Program-made: the position numbers and the translations under genes
Notes under the pieces: model-generated
Told to the model about the DNA's origin: nothing
Database searches by the model: none
Seen by the model: the letters and a program-made list of their open reading frames with translations, nothing else
Shown: one piece after another, positions 37,101 to 50,077 of the stretch
Numbering within the stretch: position 1 is the stretch's first letter
Layout of the letters: each line of letters opens with the position of its first letter
Assembly: GCF_037975245.1 (NCBI RefSeq)
Contig: NC_092583.1
Location: 17,630,764 to 17,694,763, forward strand
Source of the DNA: Apostichopus japonicus
Lineage: Eukaryota; Echinodermata; Holothuroidea; Aspidochirotida; Stichopodidae
DNA length: 64,000 bases
Reading direction: 5' to 3'

Positions 37101-40100
37101 AAAAGGTTTTCAGTTAATTTTTTGCTTTGGGTGTGATGAGCATGCAATAAACACTTGCAAAGGTTTTGGCAGCTTGGCTTTAAGAATCTCAATCACCCAT
37201 TTTATGTGTATGTTACACAGGTCGTATCTAGGGCTCGAAAAAAAAGTCACCAAAATTTGTGTCAGAAAAGTAGCTAAGCAGTGATGTGAAAAGCCAACAT
37301 TAGGATGAGTCTGGGGCTAAAAATAATCCTGGACAGTTTCACAAAGGTTTTGGTTTTTTGTTCTGAAAGAATTATTTGAGATGTTGCGATGATGAAATTT
37401 GACAAAAACATTAGAAATACAGTAGCTTCAGAGCAGATTGAAATTGCTCCAACGATGCCCAAGATGTTAGGTTCTCAAGAGCTGATTTTGCCTCCAGATG
37501 CGAAGAAATTATATTAGTGTCCTGGTAACACGAGAACATAAATGTCACAACTTTTCCTACAGATTTGGGTGCTGCTTCCCAGGAGATGCCCTTAAGTCTT
37601 TCTTTTACAGCCCAGCCACTATATATCAATGAACCTCTGATATCTGAAGGATACTTTCTCAAAAGCTACCGTAAGTAGTATTTTGTAATATGCACTGATA
37701 GAAGACATTTCAATGATCAACAGTTTATTAAACACAGACTAACATTCTTTCAACAGTGATTCTTTAACAAAATGTTATAAGTAGACCAGCTTTTTTCAAT
37801 AAGAATGTTATTGGTATCCACAAACCATGTTCAGTCACTGAGTTCAGGCTCAATCGCTTAGATTTTGAAGATCAGAAACTCCAGTAAATTAAATTTGATA
37901 AGCTTTTGGCAATGTTTAGTGGACCTGTTAAAATTCAGGGGAAACACTGATGACCTTCAAATCACAATCGCTGTGCCCATGTAAGCTACACAAAGACATT
38001 GGCTGTGCCAATGTAAGTTAAACAAAGACATCGACTGTGCCTATGTAAGTTACAGGTACATGTATGCTTTATCCTCACCACTGTGCTATTTAAAACATGA
38101 TTTTTTAAGAAGAGGATTAGCATCCCTCAATCGTTTCAGGTCCTACTGGCAATATGACATCAATTGTCACATATTTACAAAATGGCAGAGCTTGCTAGAC
38201 AGGCCTTGAGGGAGGGTCCTAAATGGAGATGGATTTTCTACCTGTAGGACAATGACTTTTAATATTGTCTTGAAGCTGCTAAAAGAGGTAATAGGGTTTT
38301 AGGTATGATCAAGAGGAACTTCAGTTTTCTGAAAGAGGACATCGTAGTTAGGCTTTATAAGCAGTTGGTTAGGCCTTATCTGGAGTATGCTGTGCAGGCT
38401 TGGAACCCATATTTTGCTAAGGAAGTACTTGAAAAGGTCCAGAGGAGGGCTACTAGGATGATTAGTTCCTTAAAGAGTGTTCCTTATAATAGGCGGTTAC
38501 AACTGTTGAATCTCACCACACTGGAGCTTAGGAGGTTACGTGGGGACTTGATCCAGGTTTTCAAGATTGTGTATGGTTTCGACAATTTATCCTTTACCGA
38601 CTTTTTCATGTTTGCTAACAGTAGTTGTACCAGAGGTCATTGTCTTAAGCTCCAAAAGTCACATAGTAGGATTAATATTCGGCATAACTTTTTTCTAATA
38701 GGGATGTGAATGAGTGGAATGGTTTGCCTGAGAAAGCTGTACTTGCAAGTAGTGTCAATGGGTTTAAGAATGCTTTGGACAAGCACTTTAAGCATTGTAA
38801 TCGGATCTGAGTGTTTGTGTCTTCAGTTTTTTTTCTCCCTCTGTAGGGTCCTTGATGGGGACTTAAGTGTCCCTCCTGATCCTTTTTTTCTACTAAACTA
38901 AACTAATAACTTACTCTTTAGCTAGAGTCTCTTCGATATCACATTGACAGGGACATCTACAGTCTGTCTGAATCTCTGTATCTGTCAGTGGTAACTCTCC
39001 ATCACTGCCATAAAGAACAAGAAACAAATAAAGAATTACATTAAACAATAAACATACCCAATCAACGACACAGACTTCCCAGCAACCCATTAAAATAGAA
39101 GCAAACATTAGTCTTACACAAAGACCAATTTATTAGTAAACAAACTGCATTGAGTATGTATATATCCGAGTTAATATGCCGTTAACAGAATTAATTAGTG
39201 TGGGTTACTTAAAACAGAATACTTATTAAATACTCGCTACTTATCATCAAGTACAGCCAAACTGTTGTAGCATCATCTTGTTTGTGTCTTAATTATACTG
39301 TAGAAGTTGCAAAAGATAATTTCATCAGACCAGTACCTTGCAACCTCTATGCAAAAGTGCAGTGCAATTGCAAAGATGCAAATTAAACCTTTGTAGTTTT
39401 AGTATTTTATGAGGTACTTTTGAAAATTCTAGCACTAAATTAGCATGCTAACTTGCTATACTGATTACCTCTCAATCCACTTACAAAGTCCTAGAGACAA
39501 CATGGCCCTATGTCACTTGACATATAGACCACAAGTCATGGATGCACATAATCACGTTCATATTTTTTACTTTCCAATAAGTGATCAGACCTTTTTCCAA
39601 GGACGGTTTCATTTTCCATCCCACAATAAAAGAGTCTTAGGAACTGTCCCTGATTTCATCAAGGCTTACAGGATACTGTCACTAAATCCTTACCCTGTGT
39701 CCCAGGACATATCCCCTTATTTGAAGGACAATATTTAATTATACAGCATTTGAACCACATTAAAATCATCTTTCTAAAGTATCTACATTTAGGCTTGAAA
39801 GTCAACATCAAATGGTCAACATCATCATGAAAACAATATGGTCACCTTCTTTTTTATCATAATGAAACCATTTACTGAGTGTTTCGTGTGACTTTATGAT
39901 AACTGCGACTAGAAGTACCAGTTAGATAAACTCATGATAAACTCAAGTTATGTAGGCCTACAATATGCCAACGGTTCGTTACGCCTGTGCTAACAATGTG
40001 AAATAAAAACATTTCGCGTAAAGGCTACTCGTATAATAACTGTATACACTTTTACATACAACATGAGAGTTATACATCAACTTCCGGAAATGACTGCTCC

Positions 40101-40451
40101 TTAGGTACGTTGATTAGGCTACTGTAAATGACCTCACTAGACCTGAAAAACACTGCAACTCGTTCAAAAAATCTTATTTCACCTTTGATCAAGGTTGGTG
40201 CAAGTCGGACATTTGCTTTTTCGATGAATTGATAGAAGATGCAGCGCAAATTCGCTGTTTGTTATGGGTTTACGAAGTCTCCGCTCGTAAGTTTGCTTTG
40301 CAGACCTCCACTCGTCGTGTGAAGTGAGAAGGTAGACTTTCGTAGCGTCTCTTTGGCGTGCAATTTCTCTCCGACTTGTTTCTTTATCTGGTCCATACTT
40401 CAAGGGAGCACCCCTAGTTCTCTTAAATTTGACAAAAGGAACATCCTCCAT
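34114..40451 (-). CDS. C2H2 zinc-finger protein with basic N-terminal domain and AT-hook-like region (4 exons, 946 aa)
   Basis: Exons in transcript order are 40451-40183, 39004-38915, 36991-36278 and 35881-34114, all junctions in phase 2 with GT-AG introns. Residues 1-89 form a basic conserved-looking domain (RREIARQRDATKVYLL, a WRSAKQTYERRL helix, TNSEFALHLLSIH, then CPTC). Exon 2 adds the Cys cluster CRCPCQC. Exon 3 (121-357) has a basic patch, a long Glu/Asp tract and a Lys/Pro/Thr-rich tail with an AT-hook-like RPRGAPRGRR. Exon 4 begins with a C2H2 finger (C375, C378, H391, H396), then a Ser/Pro/Gln-rich linker, an acidic run, and six zinc-binding units at about 768-928, the first ending in Cys instead of His. 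The last two fingers are joined by a TGEQPY linker. It is expected to be a nuclear DNA-binding regulator; targets are unknown and no vertebrate orthologue was recognised. Confidence 0.93.
37965..38060. repeat. About 36-bp tandem repeat, three copies
   Basis: Copies of a unit with GCTGTGCC(A/C)ATGTAAGTTA and ACAAAGACAT, inside the zinc-finger gene's second intron. Confidence 0.65.
38258..38906 (+). mobile_element. 5'-truncated non-LTR retrotransposon (CR1/L2/Jockey-like) inside the zinc-finger gene
   Basis: The plus strand encodes the end of a reverse-transcriptase ORF: LYKQLVRPYLEYAVQAWNPY, then VQRRATRMI and LRRLRGDLIQVFKI. One frameshift near 38690 moves to another frame that continues VNEWNGLPEKA and FKNALDKHF up to a stop at about 38810. 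The 3' end is an ACTAA-type tandem tail at 38891-38906. It is antisense to the host gene. The palm and fingers part of the RT is missing, so it is a dead copy. The clade is inferred from typical C-terminal motifs. Confidence 0.85.
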
Positions 40452-40592
40452 GACCACCGTATACGAGTACGGTTCCCTTGGTCGAATATTGGTGATAATC
40501 TGGTTAGCTCTGGGAGCTTAAAGTGTAGGCCTATCCCAATAAGACAAAGAGTATACGGGGTATTGCGAGACTCATTAGCATTTTGGGTCAGG

Positions 40593-40606
40593 TCGCACAT
40601 GCGCAT
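40593..40606. promoter_or_regulatory. NRF1-like motif upstream of the zinc-finger gene
   Basis: TCGCACATGCGCAT lies about 145 bp upstream of the start codon. It is one mismatch from the palindromic NRF1 consensus TGCGCATGCGCA, a common element of CpG-type animal promoters. Position and match are seen; function is inferred. Confidence 0.35.
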
Positions 40607-41847
40607 ACATCATAAGTGCAGGTCCTTTAAATGTGAAAAATAACATAACTCACTGTTGTTAATCGTTCAGTTCGGTAGCACTATTGGACAGCATTGTAAT
40701 ACTGAAACTGCGGTCATAAACTTATAGACACTTCACTAAACAGGTCATGTCGTCACCAACGGTGGACACATAAGTGAGGTTATGCCTACATCTTACACGA
40801 TGTAGGCCTTAATTAACCCTCCAATAAATTTCAACACCCTCCTCCGCCTCATTTTGCATGAAAAGCGACGAAATGGATAACAACAGGAGTAGAAAGTTAA
40901 TTTGTAAACGGTGGAAGCAAAGCTTAAGAACATATGATCCAACAGACAATTAATGAATTAACCATTACAATATATGTCCAGTGTCCACCCCTACCTCACC
41001 CCATGCCCCACCCCTTCCTCACCCCCATGCCCACCCCTTTGCTCACATAATCCCCATTTGGTCATTGTACGTTTTCTAAGGGAAAAGAAACTTAATAATA
41101 CTACATTTTAGTTAATTGTGTTAGATGACTGAGGAGATGGTATGCCCTGATCGAAAGAGCCACATTTCAACCCCACTTTAACCCCCACCCCGATCCATAA
41201 AGTAAGGATTCTCTTTCACGGGGCTGGCAAATAATAATTACCAGTGTGACCACAATCTTTAAATAAGTTACTGGGGCTGAATATGCGATAAGTTGTGTAC
41301 CAATGATATCTTGATATCTTTAGTGCGGATGATATTTCCCTGGCAGAGGAGGGGTGGCAATGAGAAACTCTTCTATTTTAATTATATATTTATTTTATTT
41401 TTATTATATATCTTCGGAATTTCCTAAGAATGAAATATATAGTGTTTAAATCGAATTATGACTCTACAAAGGCATTAACCCCCCTACCCCCACCCCGCCC
41501 TTGTGGTATTATATGACCCTTGTGCTCGCCCGCCCCCTCCCCCCAACCCATTCCCCGGCTATGTGATACCTGGCAATGAAATTATAAAAAACAAAACCAT
41601 ATTTAATTTTATTACTAAGACAACTTGGATTGACTCGATGATTTTTCCCTTATAACTGGATAATGTAAATATCTTCACTTTATAATTATCTCCTAAATGA
41701 AGGTTAGTGGCAACATCATCTCTCTCCAATCTGATTATCTCATTTTGTGATATCCGGCCACAATGATTACAATTATACAAAAGACGCGAGACTGTAAGAT
41801 GCACATTTGTAACCTCCTCGTATAGCCTCCCATACAGTACAATACCC

Positions 41848-41950
<103 letters not shown>

Positions 41951-43430
41951 CTAACCAACAGAGTCAATGAACTGAGGGAATGTACTTACCAGATTGTTAA
42001 TTTTAATGTACCATTTACATCATAACCCTATCAATATGATATTTCATCTACGGGGCTTATATTACAGACTGGTGAATAACCAGTTTTCTTTGAATTAAAC
42101 CTGCTTTATTGTCATTGTTTATCAATTTGGTAATTATATTATTTCTCTTAAATCAGATCATTCGTTCAATCACGAAGATGATCATATGTTTTCTTAGGCG
42201 ATGCCATAGTCTGTAATACGTAATCCTTAAGACCAATCATGATATATCAGTAAAGCAGTCAAGCAGTTATAGCATGTTACGTTGCGTGTCAGTATTACAT
42301 TTTACCCCCAATTCTTTTCTCGTCAGTTCCCACTCGAGGTCCCACGTTTTTTTTGAAATTGGAATATTTACGATTATCACGATTCGTTCGATCAGATTAT
42401 TGTATGCAAAGTTTCTATGTACACCTTGATACGTCCATACAATAAAAGTGAAGTGATTTATTTATGACGTTTACTTGAATCCGTTTTCTATCTCAATCAA
42501 GCAATTAATTTCTTTGGAAAATGTATCAACTTTGCGGTCCCTGACATATATTTGCAGATTTGTATCATGTTTATAACACGCAAACTCATTTCAGTGACTG
42601 AAGGGTTATGCCCCTCCAATACCCCCCCCCCCACCCCTCTCCTATTCTCTCATAGAAAGCACCCCCCCCCACCCACCTGTGTGTCTCCTGTAATATAGGA
42701 ATTGATGTTATTATATATGTTCTCTTCGATTTTGCATGTAACATACAATAGGTGCGGACTAAACTTGTAAATTCCCAATATAAACGGTTTCATCAAAATG
42801 TAGAGCGCCATCTATTTCAGTAAAGCTCAAGGTGTTTTTGTATAATTCTCAGGACACCAAAGTCGATGCTGTTGACGGTAAAATCAAGTTCATTGGTTTC
42901 GTCAGTTCATTATTTTCTCTGGTTCGTATTCAATTTCTTTACAGATCAGTTTATCTTTTCTTATGTTGATCATAATGGCGATGGAATAATGTAAGAGGAG
43001 TTTAGAAGATATGATTGGAAAACCAATCGCTTACTATCGATTTCATGTAATCTGAAGCTCAATTAATATCTTCTTAGTTTTGTACGTTTACTTTGATAAA
43101 TGCCACTCTTTATTGAATATTAATGAAAATGATAATCGTAAGTTATATATCTGTCTTAGTGTATCCGATTGGCGCCAAAAGAAGCCTCGAAGGATTTCGT
43201 CAAGTTATTTGCTTTATATTTTGTCAACATTTTTTAGTGAATTATTACTATCTCTTTTCAAACATAGACCAGATGGAATTTCACTCCCTGGCCTATGGCT
43301 GTTTGATGAACCTGTCAGTAATTGGACATCTCGTTAGGGTGTCTCCAACTGATAAAGACGATTAAAATTAACGGAAATTGAAAATGTAAATAGTTACAAA
43401 ATTGTGTGTACATTGGGTTAGGAATGGTAA

Positions 43431-44157
43431 TCTTCTCCTCTCCTCTCCTCTCCTCTCCTCTCCTCTCCTCTCCTCTCCTCTCCTCTCCTCTCCTCTCCTC
43501 TCCTCTCCTCTCCTCTCCTCTCCTCTCCTCTCCTCTCCTCTCCTCTCCTCTCCTCTCCTCTCCTCTCCTCTCCTCTCCTCTCCTCTCCTCTCCTCTCCTC
43601 TCCTCTCCTCTCCTCTCCTCTCCTCTCCTCTCCTCTCCTCTCCTCTCCTCTCCTCTCCTCTCCTCTCCTCTCCTCTCCTCTCCTCTCCTCTCCTCTCCTC
43701 TCCTCTCCTCTCCTCTCCTCTCCTCTCCTCTCCTCTCCTCTCCTCTCCTCTCCTCTCCTCTCCTCTCCTCTCCTCTCCTCTCCTCTCCTCTCCTCTCCTC
43801 TCCTCTCCTCTCCTCTCCTCTCCTCTCCTCTCCTCTCCTCTCCTCTCCTCTCCTCTCCTATATCCTCTCCTATATCCTCTCCTATATCCTCTCCTATATC
43901 CTCTCCTATATCCTCTCCTATATCCTCTCCTATATCCTCTCCTATATCCTCTCCTCTCCTCTCCTCTCCTATATCCTATCCTATATCCTATCCTATATCC
44001 TATCCTATATCCTATCCTATATCCTAACCTATATCCTATCCTATATCCTATCCTATATCCTATCCTATATCCTATCATATATCCTATCATATATCCTATC
44101 ATATATCCTATCCTATATCCTATCCTATATCCTATCCTATATCCTATCCTCTCCTCT
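43431..44157. repeat. (TCCTC)n polypyrimidine satellite with derived 12-bp arrays
   Basis: About 425 bp of uninterrupted TCCTC pentanucleotide to 43858, then about eight units of TATATCCTCTCC, a short return to the pentamer, then about fifteen units of TATATCCTATCC with few substitutions (for example TATCATATATCC). The strand is pure pyrimidine in the first part. The 270-codon open frames on both strands reflect the absence of stops in the repeat and are not genes. Confidence 0.98.
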
Positions 44158-44159
44158 CC

Positions 44160-47100
44160 CGAGAAATCATGGGCCTTCAATTTCTATGTATGGATATTTT
44201 TCCGAATATTTAACTCTATAGATGTGTGAATATCAATTTGCCATTCCGAGCCGCATGAATGGATAACTTCAAATGACCTACAAAACAAAAGAGGACCTGG
44301 CGAGTCAATTGAACTTTTCCTTTTGTTATGATTTTCCACGACACGCATAGTAAGTAGGGCTTCTGTTGTAAAGTGCCATAAGTGTTTTTCAATGCAATTC
44401 TTTCAAGGCTGTGGATTTATATGCATGCAGTCACCACATTTAGACCAATCGAGACTAGTTGGTTGAATCATAATTTTAGTACAAAATGGGTAAATAAAAC
44501 TAGACCAGGACCTTGTGAATACTGAGCCGTTGTTACATTTATTTCCATACCGCCTGCAAGGAAACCTTTCATATACAAACTTAATTCCATCGTCATATCT
44601 ACATTGAGTGTCAGCTACCGATATTTTCCCAAAAAGGTAGGATTATTTCTTCAAGAATATAGCTCGTACGTGTTTATTTTTACCTTAAGGTTGCAGATAT
44701 ATTTCGCTTATTACTGTGGTATAAAGTGAAATTATTTAGACACTTTGCTTCACATAGGTCAATGCTAGATCGTGAGTATTTAAACGCTGTTGTGTCTCGA
44801 CGTCCCGACACATAACTATCCATATCACCCAACATGTCAAAACACCTCCCCCTCCCCTACCCACCCCCGGTCCTACTTTTGTTTAACTGCCTCATCCTTT
44901 CTTAATCCTCGAGACTCTGGGACACAAGTTGAATCGTACTGAGAAGATCACGGTTATCGTAATAGGAGTAACACAAGTGGTCGCATTAGTTATTCCATGC
45001 ACATAGCTATATGAGAGAAGTAAATATCCTTATGTAGGTCACAGGCTTCAATCAATCAGAAATGTCAGTGAAAGTCAGTTTTTAATCCGAAATCAGGAGA
45101 GTGGGAGAAACCCATTTCTCTCGGCTGAATAGTTCGTAGAGTGAAATGAAATCACTGGAAGGATTAAAACTCTAAATCGTGGACAAAGGGAAGGTTTCCG
45201 TAGGAAACCACATAGTAGCAATTAGCCACAACAACTATCTGTGACGTATTGTTTCACACAGGCTAACTTGTTACATGACGCTGTGTAATCTATCCTGCGG
45301 TCAAGGTTGTACAATTCAAAATATTTTCGTGTGGTTATGTAGTTCCTGTTGTGTATACTGAATACGTCAGTTGAATCTGGGACTCTCATCAATTGATTGT
45401 GAGGATAACATCAACGAAACTGTGTGTTTACATTCAATTTAGTTATAGTGCATTAACTCGATTTACGTCATTTTTGTGAGCATTTACAGCACTACACAGG
45501 ACGCAAACTCGGTAATGAAACTTGTAGTTCATAAAGAGAAAATCGGTAAGTTGACTCAGTAAGTGAACTCTTAGCAAACAAATTGTTGCATGCTTAATTC
45601 TACCAAGTACGTGTCTTTCTGCATTGTCTCCGACATTATAAGATTAATAAGTTTATCAAAGTATATGCTTGGAGAGTCCAGACCCATTGAGAATATTCAG
45701 ATAAAGTAAAATGAGAGTCAATTTGGATAAATACTCATGTGATGGCAGTATGATAACTAATTATTGTAATTCGTAACCAAATTTGCGATCTTCCCATTGC
45801 ATATTGATAGTTTTGTAATTTCAGTGATGGTACGTTTAGCTTGTTAGTTGTTAGGTGCTTGTAATGTATTTGCCATCTGGTGACAATGTTTGAGTAGCTC
45901 GTTTGGTCTTTGCATGTTGTTTTGTTTCTCAAAAATAAGTTTTAGATAGTGTTTCATTCGCATATTTTAGGTATAGCTGGCCTAACGATGTATGCTATAC
46001 CCGTCAGGTCTGAGTGTTTGGGTTTGGTTTTGTGCCCTTTCACCCCTACCCACAATGCGCGACAGCCATCGTCGTCAGCATCACATGTCAATGACCTCTG
46101 TGAAACCCACCTGATCCCACTCATCGCATAGCCTTCATTCTGTCTCGTTCTGGTTAAAACAATGCAAAATTGTGTGCATGCGCATATCTATAACGCGGCC
46201 AATAGTCGTCACCTCTTTAAATTCTCCTTATTGCTCGACTTACAATTTATACCTGAAAAAAAATAGCTACACTGTAAGGAGTGAAGAAAAACAAGCAGAA
46301 TAGACGAGACTTCAAAATATATAGTGAGCTGCCAGTCAAGACTCTTCTTGAGTGTCTATTGGCATTCGCACTTCTTTTTCCCCCCGAAGTACTCCAAAAC
46401 TGTCGAGGGGTTCTTTGCATACCACAATCGTGAAATCTAGTCCCTTTTTCCCTGTTCCTAGTTGGTGCCTATTTAAGAAATGGCTTCGAATCTGTTATTT
46501 CTGAGTATTAAGTTGTTGTTGAATTTCGTATACCATGTGAAAAACCATGTGTACTTTTCTATTCTTTTTCATTTTTTTTTCTTTTCTTATTATTTTAGTA
46601 GAGGTATGTTGTTGTAAACAATAAATGTTTATTTTCACCAGTGTCTAATACCCCATATTGGGGAGGTATATAGAAATAAACTGAAAATGAAGTCTAGTCT
46701 GTAATAATACTAAAAGTGCTATTACAGCAATAGGCTTGAAAGTCGATATATTCAGTACTGTAGGATTAGAGGGAGCTTGGTACTCTCAATAACTATTGGA
46801 TTACTTTGGATTGCTATTTTGGTCTATAACAAACGTCGATCTTTAGCTATTTCATTAATTTTGAATCTCGGTTTTAAACAGCTGTGCCTCCATCGCAGAC
46901 TTGATAAATCAGCTTATACGGAAGTAAGAAAAGGAGTGTGTTTTGGGGATAAACTGTTATAAAAGGATGTTACATAAAACGTATCATAGATTAGATGATG
47001 GAATTATCACGTATTCTTGTTTTCTTCATAAGTGTCTTACTGTATTTGAATGAAATGGGATTCCTTCGATATTTCAAGAAGTGTTTATATTGTCTTGGTT

Positions 47101-50077
47101 AGCGTTAAGGTAAGTCGTGAAATTTTGCAGCATGCTACAGACTTGCGAATGCGGCAATTTTCATCTGCCAGGTCATAAAAGGACTCGCATCGAGCATTAA
47201 GGCAGCTGAACCGAGAAGCTGCCAAGGAAACCATTCGCTACTACCATTCGCTACTATATGGTGATATGGTTTATCTGCTAAACTTTATATGTGGTGTCGA
47301 GAATGAAAGCAGTTAGGCAGGTAGGCCTATACTTGAATATAACGTACAATGTTCCCGCCTGTACATTGATTGAAGCTGGAACAATTGGTGATTTGATGTT
47401 CAATATAGTGCATATGAAGATGTTTTAATAAAACAGATCGACGTTACTATACAACGCACAACAACAAAATATGAATATAAATTCGGCAGTATGGTATGCT
47501 TATAAATCTTGGGCGTCACAAAGAGAACTTTAAACAGTGGCATGGCTGACGGAGGGCAGGGGATTATGGTGTGGGGGAGGGGGATAGTCACTCGCCGATA
47601 AGGTTCAAGTGGTATGTTCCACATGGAATCCATGATTTGATCAATTCTCAACAGCTCATATGGGATCAGGGGTGTAATCAAAACTTTGGGAAGGGATTGC
47701 GACCTTCCTTGGAACAATATCGATTTATTTTATGATATAATTGTATAATGAACGCACAGGTTGACGATGAAGTATCTGAACTGCAAGCCCAATCGTTGCA
47801 ATAAATGAGGGGGGGGGGGGTGGACCCAACATGTTTCTTAACATTCTTAGCGGAACCTTTCCAGAAGGACCCATCACTATACAGTGTAAATTCAGCCGCC
47901 TCTGTCCAACCTCCCCCACCCCCCGCCCACCCGCCCCACCCGCCTCCACCGCTCAAGATCTTTTTCATACAGGTTCATGCACATCAATGTGTTGCACTTA
48001 TATTTGGCTAGGCCTATGTGAGTGCCCATAACTCTGTTGCTTCCTTATTACATTTAACATGCTGGGTTAATCAACAATATGACTGTGTACGATGTACTTT
48101 CCTGTGATACTAAATATTGGAGAAGCGATTTCATCGAAAGGTTAATGTATAACATTTGTGACTTTCGATTCTATTACAGAGTTTAAACCTTATTCAAATC
48201 GGATGATTATCAACTTGGAGTACCTTAAATGCTGCAGTGAAAATCATTTTCCAACATGTATTTAGAATTCGGTGTAATATTACGGATGTAATAAACCCGT
48301 CAGTCTTTGCGGAACTCAATGTCTACGGTTGTGTAACTGAATGATAATTTGATGCAAGCATCGATGTATAACCTCGCCTAGCCAAGGACAAAACTGACTA
48401 CTACAAAATCCGCAAACAACCGAACGAAATTTGAGCACGAATAAACTTGCCGTTAGTTTCCCTTGCAAAATGTGAGTAAATATATCTTTAGAATTCTTTT
48501 CAGGGATTCATGCTCATGCTCTGTTCTCTACAAAAAAAAAAAGAAATAAATGTAATGTGAGAGTCGTGTTTACCTTAGGGAATGCATAGGCGGGACCACC
48601 CCCCCTCATCCCAATCCACCCCCACCATCACCATCATTCGGAGCATTTTGCAAAGTTCAAAATTTATTAGCGCGACTTAACCTTGCGTTAATACCTAATT
48701 ATAGACATAACTTACATAACATATATATACTTCCGAATGCTCAACATAACGTCTAAAATTTGAAGTTTCTTCTGAGTAAACCCCTCTCCAGATCCCCCTA
48801 CATGGGATTCGCATCCAACCAACCCAAAGCCACACCCCTCATTCGTAAAATATTTCGTCTGCCCGAGCAGCACGGACATAAAGGTCCATGCCAAATATAA
48901 AATCAGTCGGGAAATTTGCACCCCTGCCCCCTCCCAACCTATATCCTGTACACGTCATGACTGAGGTCGCATACGAGTACCCCTCCCCCTCCCTTCCAAC
49001 CTGTATGACATCCTGTACACGTCACTGACTGAGGTCACATATCACTACCCCCCCCCCCGCCCCACCCAACATATATGACATCCTGTACACGTCACTGACT
49101 GAGGTCGCTAGGTATCACTAGGTATATATTATTACTACTAATTGCCAATAATTTGTTCCAGTGAATGCAATGACGTAAGAAACAGTGTCAGAATAATACT
49201 GCAATGCTTCCTTCTGGCGGATGAAAACATTTCATCATAGTTTCTAAACAAACGTTAGGATGTATTTTTGAACATTCATAGATTATATTATTGTAATTGC
49301 CAACTTATACGAATATTTTTCTTCTTCAATTGGATCATGCATAGCTACTTTGCGTTCCCTTCTTCACCAATGGCACTGTTAAATATAGCTATATCGTATA
49401 TATGTCTTAAAATAACTCATTGATTGCTGTAATATAATAACTTATACCTGTAAATCCCGTCTTGTACTTCACAGGCATGTACACATGCAGGATTTTAGTA
49501 TGAAGCAACCTTCATATGGAACCACAAAACGTTCATATCTTCTTAGAATTGACGTGTTTATGAAACAATTGCACGAGGAGGAGAGGAAGGGTGACTGGGT
49601 GAGGGAGGGGGGGGGGGGTTCGGATACTACACAGATCCTTCTAGGACCACTTCAGGTCGAAGTTTCAAACAATTGTTTATCAATATCACGTATAGGCAAT
49701 TCACTATAGTCCTGTTAATTTTCTATAACATATAGGCTTTATTTTTTTTTTAAATTAAAAAACACTGTCGTTTGCATAAAATGACACTGAAGCACAAAAA
49801 TTCTGCCGCAATGTACATTATTTTGCGGGAGGTGATCTCATTCACCGTGAGTCAGTTTCTAAACAGCTGCATGGTTGTGCTAGTATGGCGTGTGTGTGCG
49901 CGTGACTGCTGAGGAACTTATTTTTTGCATTTTCAGCAGTCATTTAAAGATTTACAGTTTAGATAATATCGGAGAATAAAAGTCACGTGATTTGCAAATT
50001 TGCAAAAACGCACAATTCATTTTTATCATATTGGATTGAAAAGACCCATGTAGTACAAGTTATAAATATGTCTATAT
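44160..50077. other. Intergenic DNA without supportable genes
   Basis: Scattered short frames only. C-rich segments occur at about 44840-44870, 47915-47950, 48595-48630 and 48925-49070. No RNA genes recognised. Confidence 0.55.
48925..49112. repeat. About 74-bp tandem repeat, three copies
   Basis: Three copies sharing CATCCTGTACACGTCACTGA and CTGAGGTC, separated by C-rich spacers of variable length (CCCCTCCCCCTCCC, CCCCCCCCCCGCCCC). Confidence 0.8.

Noticed and set aside
43368-44229. Frames of about 270 codons on both strands
   Set aside because: They are artefacts of the stop-free pentanucleotide and 12-bp repeats.
47678-48031. Pro- and Gly-rich frames on both strands
   Set aside because: They arise from C-rich low-complexity DNA without splice or start support.
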